DNA of 64,000 nt from SYHX01 sp049317645 (GCA_049317645.1 JBMOHV010000001.1:1-64000), one strand, 5' to 3'; positions 51,170 to 59,806 are shown, counted from the first letter of the stretch. The notes: a model not told the origin generated them from the sequence alone. Program-made: numbers and translations.

Positions 51170-51425
51170 TAAATGAGTGTTTTGGGGCGGATTGGTTTGC
51201 ATTCTTGGATTCCCAGCGGGACAATCGGCGATCCAGATTCCAAAGGAACACAAAAAGTCCGGCCTGAATAAGGAGGACCACGGCCAGAACGACATAGATC
51301 TTGCCGTTGCTTCGCATCATGTCTGCCATTTCAACCCCGGAAGTCTCCGAAGGGCCCGATGAAGTGCCCAGCGAAACCTGCAAGGTCTGCCATGAATTCC
51401 ACACCATTAAACAAAAGGACAACAT
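51159..51425 (-). CDS. ccmD: CcmD-like haem exporter accessory protein
   Basis: An 88-residue protein. The conserved part VEMADMMRSNGKIYVVLAV, then one membrane helix (IYVVLAVVLLIQAGLFVFLW) and LDRRLSRWESKN, match the Bacteroidota CcmD-like family, which helps release haem-loaded CcmE from CcmC. The N-terminal 30 residues look like a weak signal sequence. It follows ccmC after 10 bases and overlaps gdhA by 11 bases. Confidence 0.8.
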   Translation of the reverse strand: MLSFCLMVWNSWQTLQVSLGTSSGPSETSGVEMADMMRSNGKIYVVLAVVLLIQAGLFVFLWNLDRRLSRWESKNANQSAPKHSFNEQ

Positions 51426-51435
51426 AGAAAACGGT

Positions 51436-52134
51436 TTAGGGTTTGGAGAGAGGAAGAGGGGCCCTGTTGGTGAGGATTCGGTAACGAGCCCATAAATTGG
51501 CCAGCCACCACCCTGTCAAGGTCCATCCAAGAACCGCTGGATAGAATACCCAACGCATACGGCCATCCAAATCGTACGCCGAAAAACCAGGGTTGCCCCC
51601 ATTGCCCGGGTGCAGGGAATCGGTGAGCCGGGGAAGGATAAAGAGCAAGGGGATCAAACAAAAAAACGCCAACACATTGTAAACAGCCGCCATGCGGGCT
51701 CGGCGTTGGGCATCCTCAAACGAAGAGCGCAAAACCATGTAGGCCAAATACAAGAGCAAGCCGACGGCGGAAGCGTTTTGCTTGGGGTCCCCGCTCCACC
51801 AGGCACCCCAGGTAAACTGGGCCCAAACCATGCCTGTTACGAGTCCCAAGAAACCGAACAAAAGACCCACCAGGCCCAGAGAATGCGCCTGGGTATCGTC
51901 GGTGGATTGTTGAAACAACAGATAACGAACCGAATAAACGGCGGACCCCAGCAGCATCAACAACATCCCAAACCACATCGGAACGTGAAAATACAGATTG
52001 CGAACCGACTCATTCAGAATCACCTTGCGGGGAACATCGCCCATCCAACCCATCCAAAAGCTATAAAACAAAAGCAAGACCGCCATCCATTTAAGGGCCG
52101 GATGCAGGGATTTGGGTGCAAGCGATGCGTTCAT
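51436..52134 (-). CDS. ccmC: Haem transporter CcmC
   Basis: Membrane protein that presents haem to CcmE during cytochrome c maturation. From ATG 52134, 232 residues and six membrane helices. It carries the tryptophan-rich periplasmic motif AQFTWGAWWSGDPKQNASAV (WGxxWxWD family) and histidines for haem in YFHVPMWFG and LTDSLHPGNGG. The frame stays open more than 400 bases upstream through ccmB, but the start is placed where the first helix begins. ccmB lies 32 bases upstream. Both argue that this organism makes c-type cytochromes by system I. Confidence 0.92.
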   Translation of the reverse strand: MNASLAPKSLHPALKWMAVLLLFYSFWMGWMGDVPRKVILNESVRNLYFHVPMWFGMLLMLLGSAVYSVRYLLFQQSTDDTQAHSLGLVGLLFGFLGLVTGMVWAQFTWGAWWSGDPKQNASAVGLLLYLAYMVLRSSFEDAQRRARMAAVYNVLAFFCLIPLLFILPRLTDSLHPGNGGNPGFSAYDLDGRMRWVFYPAVLGWTLTGWWLANLWARYRILTNRAPLPLSKP

Positions 52135-52166
52135 AGGAGCAGCCTTGGACGGCCGGTTCAAAGATA

Positions 52167-52835
52167 TCAATCCCTCCAAAGAAAAGGGAAAAGAAGGACT
52201 CCAAGTGCCAACAACATGAGATTTAGTCCCACCAATGCCCCGGCATAGGTCCAGGCCAAATCCCGGGACAATCCGTCCAAGGCCAATTTGGAAAGCCGGT
52301 GAACCAACAGAAGACCGGGGACCAACAAAGGAAAGCCAAGCACCGGCATCAATTGGGCCGGTTGGCTGGCCCCTTGGGACATGGCCGATACCAAGGTCAA
52401 GACCGTGACCAACATGGGGGCCCCCAACAAGAGGGTCAAGACAAAGAGCCCCGTGTCTTGGATTGGATAACCCATCCACAGGGCCATGAGCACCGCACAA
52501 AACCCCATGAGAACCCAAAGCATGAGGGTTCCGGTCATGACTTTGGTCAACCACCAGGCCACCCCGGGAACACTGACTCGGTAATAAAGGTGCAGGCCCT
52601 TGCTCTGCCCCAGAAAACTTCTTGAAACCGTATAAATCGAAACAAAAAGCACCAACAACCAGTAAAAAGTCAGCCAGGCAGCGGGACCCACCGGGCGCAA
52701 AAGAAGCTGTGCGGCAAAGACCCCTGCTACCAAATAAAGCAGCGATCCGGCCAAGGCCTGGGCCTGACGGGTTTCGCGCCGCACATCGTGACCCAAAAGG
52801 GCCAGGGCACGGCGGAGGAAGGCTGCTTGCTTCAT
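52167..52835 (-). CDS. ccmB: Haem exporter permease CcmB
   Basis: Permease of the CcmAB ABC complex. 222 residues, six membrane helices. Family features are the N-terminal LLGHDVRRETRQAQAL, SRSFLGQSKGLHLYYRVSVPG and the Pro/Gly-rich PVLGFPLLVPGLLLV. The ATPase ccmA is not adjacent. It begins the ccmB-ccmC-ccmD-gdhA string, divergent from accC with a 41-base gap. The gap holds only an imperfect -7 box on this strand (TAATTTAG). Confidence 0.9.
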   Translation of the reverse strand: MKQAAFLRRALALLGHDVRRETRQAQALAGSLLYLVAGVFAAQLLLRPVGPAAWLTFYWLLVLFVSIYTVSRSFLGQSKGLHLYYRVSVPGVAWWLTKVMTGTLMLWVLMGFCAVLMALWMGYPIQDTGLFVLTLLLGAPMLVTVLTLVSAMSQGASQPAQLMPVLGFPLLVPGLLLVHRLSKLALDGLSRDLAWTYAGALVGLNLMLLALGVLLFPFLWRD

Positions 52836-52876
52836 GGAACGGGGCTAAATTAACCTTGGTTCACCAGCATCTTTGC

Positions 52877-54463
52877 ATGATGAGTTCCATCTTCGCCCAT
52901 TCCCCCCGACCCCTCTCCAAAGTTCTTGTGGCCAATCGGGGTGAAATCGCCTTGCGCATTCTTCGAAGTGCCCGCGAAGCGGGCCTGGAGACCGTGGCCG
53001 TTTATTCAGAGGCCGATCGTTGTGCGCCCCATGTTCGATGGGCGGATTCGGCCTTTTATTTGGGCCCCGCCCCATCGTCGGCGTCCTACCTGCGCGGTGA
53101 GGCCCTGATTGCCCTGGCCTTGGAACAAGGTTGCCAGGCCCTCCACCCGGGATACGGCTTTCTTTCCGAAAACGCCGACTTTGCCGAGGCCGTCGAAAAG
53201 GCTGGTTTGATTTTGATTGGACCCTCCTCCCAGAGCATCCGGACCATGGGCAACAAGGTGGCTGCCAAACAAGCCGTGGCCGGCTTTGAGATTCCCTTGG
53301 TGCCCGGAACCGATCACCCGGTATCCGACCCTGCAGAGGCCCTCACCATTGCCCAGCAAATTGGCTTTCCCCTTCTCATCAAAGCCGCTGCCGGCGGTGG
53401 AGGCAAAGGAATGCGGATTGTGCATCGCGCAGAGGACCTCGAAGAATCGCTCAGCACCGCCGTTTCCGAAGCTCGAAGCGCCTTTGGCGATGGTTCGGTT
53501 TTCATCGAAAAGTACCTGGAAAACCCCCGCCACATCGAAATCCAAATCCTGGCCGATGCCACGGGACGCACCGTTCACCTTTTTGAAAGAGAATGCTCGA
53601 TCCAAAGAAGGCACCAAAAGCTCATCGAAGAAGCCCCCTCCTCCTGCCTCACCCCCGCTCTTCGAGAGGCCATGGGGCAGGCCGCAGTCCGAGTCGCCAA
53701 GGCCTGTCAATACCAAAACGCGGGGACTGTTGAGTTTTTGCTGGACCGTAACAACCAGTTTTATTTCTTGGAAATGAACACCCGATTGCAGGTGGAACAC
53801 CCGGTCACCGAATGCATCACCGGCGTGGATTTGGTGCGTCTTCAATTCCATGTTGCCGCAGGCGAGCCCCTGCCCTTTGAACAAGAGGACCTCCGTATCC
53901 AAGGGCATAGCATTGAACTTCGATTGTGCGCCGAGGATCCTCGCCAACAATTTTTACCAGATCTGGGAACCCTCACCCGCTTTCGTCCGCCACAGGGTCC
54001 CGGGGTGCGCTTGGACTCCGGGTACGAGGAAGGCATGGAGATCCCAGTTCATTACGACCCCCTGATGGCCAAACTGATCGTGCATGCATCGGATCGACCC
54101 GCTGCCTTGGCACGGATGCGCAGGGCTTTGGATGAATTTGAATTGGAAGGCTTGGCCTCCACCTTGGAATTTGGACGTTGGGTCATGGACCATCCGGCCT
54201 TTGTGGAGGGGCAATTTGATACCGGTTTTATTGCCCATTACTTTAAGGGCGCTGAATCCCTGGATGCGCCTCTACCAGCCTGGAAAACAGAAGACCCCAG
54301 TGCGGATCCAAGTCCCGATTGGTTGGCCTTGAGCGCCATGATTCTCGAAAGTCGTCCTGCTACGAAGAATTCCCCTTACCAAGTCGACGCCCATAACACA
54401 TGGAACGCCAACGAGCAAGCGGGGCAGGCTTGGCGAAGGCTTTGGAACCCCACCGGCACCTGA
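52877..54463 (+). CDS. accC: Biotin carboxylase / acyl-CoA carboxylase alpha subunit
   Basis: Carboxylates biotin on a carrier protein using ATP and bicarbonate. Start LSKVLVANRGEIALRILRSA, then HPGYGFLSENADFAEAV, the ATP-grasp loop KAAAGGGGKGMRIV, IEIQILAD, ECSIQRRHQKLIEEAP and FLEMNTRLQVEHPVTE. All key residues are recognisable. At 528 residues it is about 75 longer than AccC, and the extra C-terminal part resembles the start of the linker/BT domain of acyl-CoA carboxylases, without a biotin-attachment MKM motif. The carrier and carboxyltransferase are elsewhere. ATG 52877 is used (52880 is also ATG). Confidence 0.9.
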   Translation: MMSSIFAHSPRPLSKVLVANRGEIALRILRSAREAGLETVAVYSEADRCAPHVRWADSAFYLGPAPSSASYLRGEALIALALEQGCQALHPGYGFLSENADFAEAVEKAGLILIGPSSQSIRTMGNKVAAKQAVAGFEIPLVPGTDHPVSDPAEALTIAQQIGFPLLIKAAAGGGGKGMRIVHRAEDLEESLSTAVSEARSAFGDGSVFIEKYLENPRHIEIQILADATGRTVHLFERECSIQRRHQKLIEEAPSSCLTPALREAMGQAAVRVAKACQYQNAGTVEFLLDRNNQFYFLEMNTRLQVEHPVTECITGVDLVRLQFHVAAGEPLPFEQEDLRIQGHSIELRLCAEDPRQQFLPDLGTLTRFRPPQGPGVRLDSGYEEGMEIPVHYDPLMAKLIVHASDRPAALARMRRALDEFELEGLASTLEFGRWVMDHPAFVEGQFDTGFIAHYFKGAESLDAPLPAWKTEDPSADPSPDWLALSAMILESRPATKNSPYQVDAHNTWNANEQAGQAWRRLWNPTGT

Positions 54464-54480
54464 AAGCCCCTTCTTGTTCG

Positions 54481-54488
54481 TACCTTTG
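54481..54488 (+). promoter_or_regulatory. -7 box (TACCTTTG) of the tmRNA gene
   Basis: Perfect TAnnTTTG ending 6 bases before the mature tmRNA 5' end, which gives an independent idea of the box-to-transcript distance in this genome. Confidence 0.65.
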
Positions 54489-54494
54489 TGACAC

Positions 54495-54860
54495 GGGGCT
54501 GAACGGAATCGACAGCTTGTTTAGATGACCCGGTAAGCATGCCGAGCCTGGAATCGTTGCTCGTTAATCCGATGATTCAAGCCTTAAACGGCAACTACGA
54601 CTACGCACTCGCTGCTTAATTCTAGGAATTAGCAAGAGTTGTCTCCGGATAGATGAGCTCACAGGCCTATCCAATCGAGGCATCGACCACCGTGAGCTGG
54701 TTCTACGGCAGGCTTGACCAAGGAACAAGAACCCTAAAGCCTAAGCGAACACTGCGGCCCGCCTCCCGCCTGGTGCTCGACCAAAACCAAGGGAACGCTA
54801 AGCATGTAGAAAGTCGGGGATCGGCTTGACTGGACCAGGGTTCAACTCCCTGCAGCTCCA
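54495..54860 (+). ncRNA. ssrA: tmRNA (transfer-messenger RNA)
   Basis: Rescues ribosomes stalled on broken mRNA and tags the product for degradation. The 5' end GGGGCTGAACGGAATCGACAG (first bases GGGGCTG) pairs with CAGCTCC at 54853-54859 to form the acceptor stem. A T-loop (GGTTCAACTCC) precedes the 3' end. CCA is not encoded (ACAA follows), so it must be added. The tag frame ends GGC AAC TAC GAC TAC GCA CTC GCT GCT TAA at 54590-54619, giving ...NGNYDYALAA; resumption is probably at GCC 54581. The length of 366 bases is normal for a one-piece tmRNA. Confidence 0.93.
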
Positions 54861-54866
54861 CAACCC

Positions 54867-54893
54867 GGGGTATCTGTTCTTGGAACAGGCCCC
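54867..54893 (+). terminator. Hairpin after tmRNA
   Basis: GGGG-TAT-CTGTTC / TTG / GAACAG-G-CCCC: a 6-bp perfect inner stem with a GGGG/CCCC outer stem, starting 7 bases after the tmRNA end and finishing before the convergent SOUL gene's stop (54909). There is no T-run, so it may be a weak or bidirectional terminator or an end-protecting hairpin. Confidence 0.45.
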
Positions 54894-54908
54894 ATGCCAT
54901 GGAATGAT

Positions 54909-55508
54909 TTAAGGTTTGGAACGGCGCACCTCAAAGGCGACTTCGTTGCGTCGCCCCACCAAGGTCCAAGGGGCATTGTAACCCATGTACAGAAAGGGGC
55001 CTTGGATGATCCAACCCTCCTTTTTCAAAACGACCTCCAAACGTCGTCGCTGTTTGCGCAATTCTTTGTTCCCCGCAAAGCCTCCAAAGGCCAAAACAGC
55101 CAGGGTGCGGGATGCTTGCATTTCCAAACGAACGCTGCTGTCCAAGGTTGCTGGGAGAGCCTCCAGGCTTCGATCAAAAGGCATGTAGAAATACAAAGCA
55201 GGGGTATCGCCCATCTCCATCACCACCGGTGCAGTCATGGCCATGGGTTCTTTGGAACGATTCCCCCCAAACAAGTAACGAGCCACGCGCCGAAATCCTT
55301 CGTTCGCAGAGGATCCCAGACTGGCATCGCGCATGGGGGTCTTGGCAATAGCCAAAGCGGGGTACTCCCTTATTTCAACCCCCTTGTCCAGGAGGGCCAC
55401 CCTTCGGTACCGAGGCTCGGGAACCCGTTCGGCAGCCCCCAATCGAAAAACCGCCCACAAGAGGAGCAGCCCCAAAACAAGGGCAAAACCCCAGATCCAT
55501 TGATTCAT
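54909..55508 (-). CDS. SOUL-family haem-binding protein
   Basis: A 199-residue protein with one N-terminal membrane anchor (WIWGFALVLGLLLLWAVFRL) and a SOUL/HBP domain: YRRVALLDKGVEIREYPALAIAKT (first part of the fold), FRRVARYLFGGNRSKEPMAMTAPVVME and YMPFDRSLEALP. The MAMTAPV block is the family hallmark. Members bind haem or porphyrin, though the function in bacteria is unsettled. It lies alone, convergent with tmRNA and divergent from the acyltransferase. Being near ccmB/C/D is suggestive only. Confidence 0.85.
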   Translation of the reverse strand: MNQWIWGFALVLGLLLLWAVFRLGAAERVPEPRYRRVALLDKGVEIREYPALAIAKTPMRDASLGSSANEGFRRVARYLFGGNRSKEPMAMTAPVVMEMGDTPALYFYMPFDRSLEALPATLDSSVRLEMQASRTLAVLAFGGFAGNKELRKQRRRLEVVLKKEGWIIQGPFLYMGYNAPWTLVGRRNEVAFEVRRSKP

Positions 55509-55572
55509 ATTTATTAAAACTCCAAATTAAGCATTGAATTGCTCGGCCTTGTTTTTTTTAAACAGGCCCTCC

Positions 55573-56421
55573 ATGCCTATTTTCGGGCTCTTGGAAAAAG
55601 TCGCTCCATCCACTCGCAACACCTCCGTCTCGTTTCCTTTGGCCCTTTCGTGGGTTTTGGGTTGGATGGGCACCCCCTTGTATTTATTAGGTTTTGGGTT
55701 AACCGTTTTGGTTTTTGACCCGTTCCTTCGCTTGGGCTACCGTATTGGCGGATACCACGTTCATCAAAACGGCATTCGGCTCATGAATCGTTGCCTCTAT
55801 CAATGTTTGCTTTTGAACGGAGGCCGAATTTCATGGAACACCCACCCAAACCTCCCCCAACCCGGTTCGGCAACCGGTACCAAGGTTTTTGTGGCCAACC
55901 ACCAAAGCCTGAACGATATCCCCCCTTTGATTTGGAAGTTCCGGGCCTTTCAGCCGGTCCTGGTCTCCAAGGCCGAATTGGCCAGCGGTGTTCCTTCGGT
56001 TTCGTACAATTTCAAAACCGGTGGCGTCGTAGCCATCCAACGCAAAAATCCTTCGCAATCTTTGGAAGCCATGCGGCAATTGGGTGTTCGTATCGCCCAA
56101 AGCGGAGAGAGCGTCCTTTATTTCCCCGAAGGAACGCGGTCCCGCGATGGCCGCTTGGGGACCTTCAAAAGCGGAGGGTTGGATCAATTATTGAAAAGTG
56201 TTCCCAACATTGAACTTATTCCCGTGGCCGTGCATCGTTCTTGGGAATTAGCGCGTTGGAACTTCCTGCCTTTGCCCTTTGGGGTCACCATCCGGTTCGA
56301 TGTATTGCCGTCGATTCATGCCTCGGCCTTCGAAGGCGATACCACCCTCAAGGCCCGTGCTATGATGCAGGCGGCCCGACAGTCCATTCATCTTCAAATC
56401 CAAAACCAACACGGTTCATGA
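55573..56421 (+). CDS. PlsC-type 1-acylglycerol-3-phosphate acyltransferase
   Basis: A 282-residue membrane acyltransferase. A hydrophobic N-terminal region (YLLGFGLTVLVFDPFLRLG) precedes the catalytic HX4D motif NHQSLND, then LASGVPSV, FPEGTRSRDGRLGTFKSGG and IELIPVAVH, all blocks of the PlsC family. It probably adds the second acyl chain in phospholipid synthesis; an ornithine-lipid or lysophospholipid acyltransferase is possible. ATG 55573 is chosen over an in-frame upstream ATG because the upstream part lacks similarity. The stop overlaps the S46 peptidase start (ATGA). Confidence 0.85.
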   Translation: MPIFGLLEKVAPSTRNTSVSFPLALSWVLGWMGTPLYLLGFGLTVLVFDPFLRLGYRIGGYHVHQNGIRLMNRCLYQCLLLNGGRISWNTHPNLPQPGSATGTKVFVANHQSLNDIPPLIWKFRAFQPVLVSKAELASGVPSVSYNFKTGGVVAIQRKNPSQSLEAMRQLGVRIAQSGESVLYFPEGTRSRDGRLGTFKSGGLDQLLKSVPNIELIPVAVHRSWELARWNFLPLPFGVTIRFDVLPSIHASAFEGDTTLKARAMMQAARQSIHLQIQNQHGS

Positions 56422-58556
56422 AAACTTCCTTCCTTACCTCCGCTGCCTTGGGCTTTCTTTGGATGGTACTGGTCCCCCAAAGCCTGGTTGCCCGCCCCGA
56501 TGAGGGCATGTTCCCACCGACCGCGATTAACCGGGATGCCCTTGCCAAAGCCGGCCTGCGCATGGATCCGGAGCGGATTCTTAGCCTCAGCGATAGCGGT
56601 CTCTTACCGGCCTTGGTTCGGGTGGGGGGCTGTTCGGGGGCCTTTGTTTCGGCGCAGGGCTTGCTGATGACCAACCATCACTGCGCCTTTGATGCGGTGG
56701 CTACGGCCAGTACACCCCAAAACAACCACCTCCAGAACGGTTTCTATGCCAAGGATTTTCGGGAAGAAATTCCGGCCAAGGGTCTGAGCCTACGTATCAC
56801 GGTTGGTTTTGAAGATTGCAGCCCTGCGGTCCTCGCGGATTTGCCCGGAAACGACCGTCCGGTTGACCGTCAAAAGGCCCTCAAGGAACGCATGTCTCGC
56901 ATCGAAAAAGAGGCTGCCTTGGTGGACAGCACGTTGACGTACGAAGTATCCGAAATGTTTCCCGGCAAATCCTACCTGCTGTTCCGCTACCGGACGCTGC
57001 GAGATTTACGATTGGTCTATGTTCCTTCCAGAGCCATCGGCGAATTTGGGGGGGAATCGGATAACTGGGTTTGGCCACGTCATACCGGTGATTATACCTT
57101 TTTGAGGGCCTATACCGGGCCCAACGGCGAGAGTCGCACCTATCATCCCGACAATATCCCCTTGGTTCCCACCGCTTTCCTTCCCTTGGCCTCCCGCCCC
57201 CTCCAGGAGGAGGACTTTGTGATGATCATGGGTTATCCTGGACGAACGTTTCGGCATTACCCGGCCTCTTACCTCCGCTACCAGCAAGAAAAGTTATGGC
57301 CCCTAACACGAACCAATTTTGATTGGCTCATCCAACAACTGGAGACGCAGAGCCGTTTGTCAACGGCCGAGGCTTTGTTATGGTCTTCTCGCATCAAATC
57401 CCTGGGTAACACCACCAAAAATTACCGTGGCAAAAGCCAGGGCCTGCAAAGAACCCCCATCCTTGAACAATTTGAAACCAAGGATCGCCTGGCCCGGTCC
57501 TTGGCCAACGTCGAGCAACGTCGTCAGTTGGATCAATTGGATTCGCTGTACGGGATCCTTACGCAACACGCGGATTTGCATCTGAATTTTCAGCACCTGC
57601 TTTCCCAATCCAGAACCGTTCAATGGCTCATCAAATCCGCTGAAAACCAAAGTAAACCCGATGGACCAGGCCTGGAAGCATGGGCCAGCGCCAACCGACC
57701 CAGCTGGCGTCCTGAATTGGAAGTTCAAGTTTTGAGGTATTTCGTCGCCAAGCATCCGGAACTTCAACCAACCCCGCAACCCAAGGCCTGGGAGGCCTGG
57801 CTGGAACGCCTTGGTTCGACCAAGGATTTCCCCACCTTCAAAGGGAAAAATGCCGAATGGGGCGCGTATTGGTGGAGTTTATCCCAACGCATCAAAAAAG
57901 ATCAGGCGGATTGGAGCGCACGGATCAATACGTTGTTACCGATCTTTCTAGACCTACGACTACGGGCCACCGGTCAAGAACAATTTGTACCGGATGCCAA
58001 CGGCACGTTGCGCCTGACCTACGGTCGTGTTCAGGGTTACCGACCCGATGACGCGGTTTATCATGAACCTTTCACCCATCTCTCGGGTTTATTCCAAAAA
58101 GCCGCTTCGGGCCATCCCGATTACCCCTTGGATTCGGCCCTTTGGCGAGCCATCCATTCGTCCAAAGAAATGCAAGCACCGGTCATCGAAAACAGATTCG
58201 GCGATTTGGGCCTTCAGGCGGTCTCGGCAGAGGCCGATCAAACCCGGGTCAAAAAACCTTTGGAATCCCCCGATGTCATTCCGGTGGCCTTTCTCTACAA
58301 TTTGGATACCACGGGAGGCAATTCCGGGTCCCCGGTCATGAACGCCGACGGTGAATTGGTAGGGCTCAATTTTGACCGTGCCTTTGGGGCTACCATCAAC
58401 GATTTTGCTTGGAACAAGGATTACAGTCGTTCCATTGGGGTTGACATTCGTTTTGTGTTGTGGAATCTTCGCCATGTGGTTCAAGGCGATCGTTTACTCC
58501 AAGAATTATCGCCCAAAAACCACTCATCACTTTCCCCTTCTCCCCCTCAAAAATGA
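56418..58556 (+). CDS. S46-family dipeptidyl-peptidase (DPP7/DPP11-like)
   Basis: Periplasmic serine exopeptidase that removes dipeptides from oligopeptides. The signal peptide is SAALGFLWMVLVPQSLVA. Catalytic residues are His88 (LLMTNHHCAFD), Asp near 220 (GESDNWVWPRHTGD) and Ser636 (TTGGNSGSP). A helical regulatory domain lies between them. Length 712 from ATG 56418 is normal. DPP7 and DPP11 differ mainly at one S1-subsite residue near the C-terminus; I cannot settle which this is. It overlaps both neighbours by ATGA, so acyltransferase, peptidase and dehydrogenase are translated in series. Confidence 0.92.
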   Translation: MKTSFLTSAALGFLWMVLVPQSLVARPDEGMFPPTAINRDALAKAGLRMDPERILSLSDSGLLPALVRVGGCSGAFVSAQGLLMTNHHCAFDAVATASTPQNNHLQNGFYAKDFREEIPAKGLSLRITVGFEDCSPAVLADLPGNDRPVDRQKALKERMSRIEKEAALVDSTLTYEVSEMFPGKSYLLFRYRTLRDLRLVYVPSRAIGEFGGESDNWVWPRHTGDYTFLRAYTGPNGESRTYHPDNIPLVPTAFLPLASRPLQEEDFVMIMGYPGRTFRHYPASYLRYQQEKLWPLTRTNFDWLIQQLETQSRLSTAEALLWSSRIKSLGNTTKNYRGKSQGLQRTPILEQFETKDRLARSLANVEQRRQLDQLDSLYGILTQHADLHLNFQHLLSQSRTVQWLIKSAENQSKPDGPGLEAWASANRPSWRPELEVQVLRYFVAKHPELQPTPQPKAWEAWLERLGSTKDFPTFKGKNAEWGAYWWSLSQRIKKDQADWSARINTLLPIFLDLRLRATGQEQFVPDANGTLRLTYGRVQGYRPDDAVYHEPFTHLSGLFQKAASGHPDYPLDSALWRAIHSSKEMQAPVIENRFGDLGLQAVSAEADQTRVKKPLESPDVIPVAFLYNLDTTGGNSGSPVMNADGELVGLNFDRAFGATINDFAWNKDYSRSIGVDIRFVLWNLRHVVQGDRLLQELSPKNHSSLSPSPPQK

Positions 58557-59806
58557 AAACCCTGCAACTGGGCATCCTGCGCGAATCCAAAAACCCACCG
58601 GACCTTCGAACCCCGCTGGTCCCCGACGATTGCCGTCTCCTCTTGTCGCGGTTCCAAGGCCTCCGTATCGTGGTACAGCCGTCTTCATTTCGGTGTTACA
58701 GCGATGACCAATACCGAGCAGCGGGATGCTTGATCTCCGAAGACCTGAGCGAATGTCGTTTGGTTTTGGGCGTGAAAGAAGTGGATCCCGTTCAGCTTTT
58801 GCCTGGCCTGGCCTACGCTTTTTTTTCGCATACCATCAAGGCCCAGCCTTACAATCGCTCCATGATGCAACACATGGTCCGGGAAGGGATCAGTTTGTAT
58901 GATTACGAGTTAATGACCGACCAAAGGGGTCGTCGAACCGTGGCTTTTGGTCATTGGGCCGGTATCGTTGGTGCCTGGCATGCCCTGCGTATGCGCGGTC
59001 TCCGCAACGGCCATCCTTCGGTCCCCACCGCCGCCGAGCTGGGCTCCTACCAGGGCCTGCTGGATTCCGTCACCGATCTTCAGCTGGATGCGGCCCTCTT
59101 TTTGCTTTGTGGCAACGGCCGCGTGGGCCAAGGCGCCCTCCAAATGCTCCAAGCGGCGGGTGTTGAAACGTTCCATCCGGAGCAAATCCTGGAATTCCCG
59201 GACAAGCCCTGGTCCCAAATTCATTCCAAAGCAGGGCTGGTGGTCCTTCAATCCCGGGATATCGTATCTCCCAAGAAAGGGGGGCCTTATGTAGAATCCG
59301 ATTATTACCAAACGCCTGAGGACTACGCTTCCAATATGGCACCCTTTTTGCGACGGGCGGATGTTCTGATCAATACCATCTACTGGGATCCTCGCGGTCC
59401 ACGGCACTTCGAGGCCCCCGATATTCGCCATTCTACGTTCAGGGTTTCCCAAATCGCTGACATATCCTGCGATATCGAGGGCTCTGTCCCGATCACAACC
59501 CGGGCCTCCCGCATCGATGACCCGTATTACGGCATCTCTCGTTCCACTTTATCAGAAATAGCACCTTGGGATTCCAACGGGGTGGATATCATGGCCGTTG
59601 ATAACCTCCCCTGCGAGTTGCCTCGTGAAGCCTCCCAAGAATTTAGCCGGGCTTTGTTGCAACATTTCATAACACCCTACGTAGAAGATTCCCTGTCATC
59701 CGGGCTGGGTGAACCGCAACAATCCCTCCTTTCCAGAGCACGTTTGTTGGAACAGGGTCGCCTGCACCCGAATCAAGCCCACCTGGCGAGCTACGCCGCC
59801 CTCTAA
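58553..59806 (+). CDS. Alanine/saccharopine dehydrogenase-like oxidoreductase
   Basis: A 417-residue protein of the AlaDH/PNT superfamily. The N-terminal catalytic domain opens LQLGILRESKNPPDLRTPLV and contains LVLGVKEVDP and AYAFFSHTIKAQPYN. The NAD domain has LFLLCGNGRVGQGALQML. A segment SQIADISCDIEGSVP near residue 300 and AVDNLPCELPREASQEF near 345 resemble NAD-dependent saccharopine dehydrogenase (Lys1) more than alanine dehydrogenase. The substrate is therefore uncertain. It starts within the stop of the S46 gene (ATGA), which would fit handling of amino acids released by that peptidase. Confidence 0.78.
   Translation: MKTLQLGILRESKNPPDLRTPLVPDDCRLLLSRFQGLRIVVQPSSFRCYSDDQYRAAGCLISEDLSECRLVLGVKEVDPVQLLPGLAYAFFSHTIKAQPYNRSMMQHMVREGISLYDYELMTDQRGRRTVAFGHWAGIVGAWHALRMRGLRNGHPSVPTAAELGSYQGLLDSVTDLQLDAALFLLCGNGRVGQGALQMLQAAGVETFHPEQILEFPDKPWSQIHSKAGLVVLQSRDIVSPKKGGPYVESDYYQTPEDYASNMAPFLRRADVLINTIYWDPRGPRHFEAPDIRHSTFRVSQIADISCDIEGSVPITTRASRIDDPYYGISRSTLSEIAPWDSNGVDIMAVDNLPCELPREASQEFSRALLQHFITPYVEDSLSSGLGEPQQSLLSRARLLEQGRLHPNQAHLASYAAL

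Noticed and set aside
51170..51295. A longer gdhA start reaching into ccmD
   Set aside because: The extra residues show no dehydrogenase similarity and overlap the conserved membrane helix of ccmD.
52135..52554. A ccmC start 420 bases upstream
   Set aside because: That stretch is ccmB read in another frame; Gly/His-rich and without membrane helices.
52622..52876. A longer accC with an 85-residue N-terminal extension
   Set aside because: The extension is basic, low-complexity and antisense to ccmB. The family starts at MSSIFAH...LSKVLVANRG.
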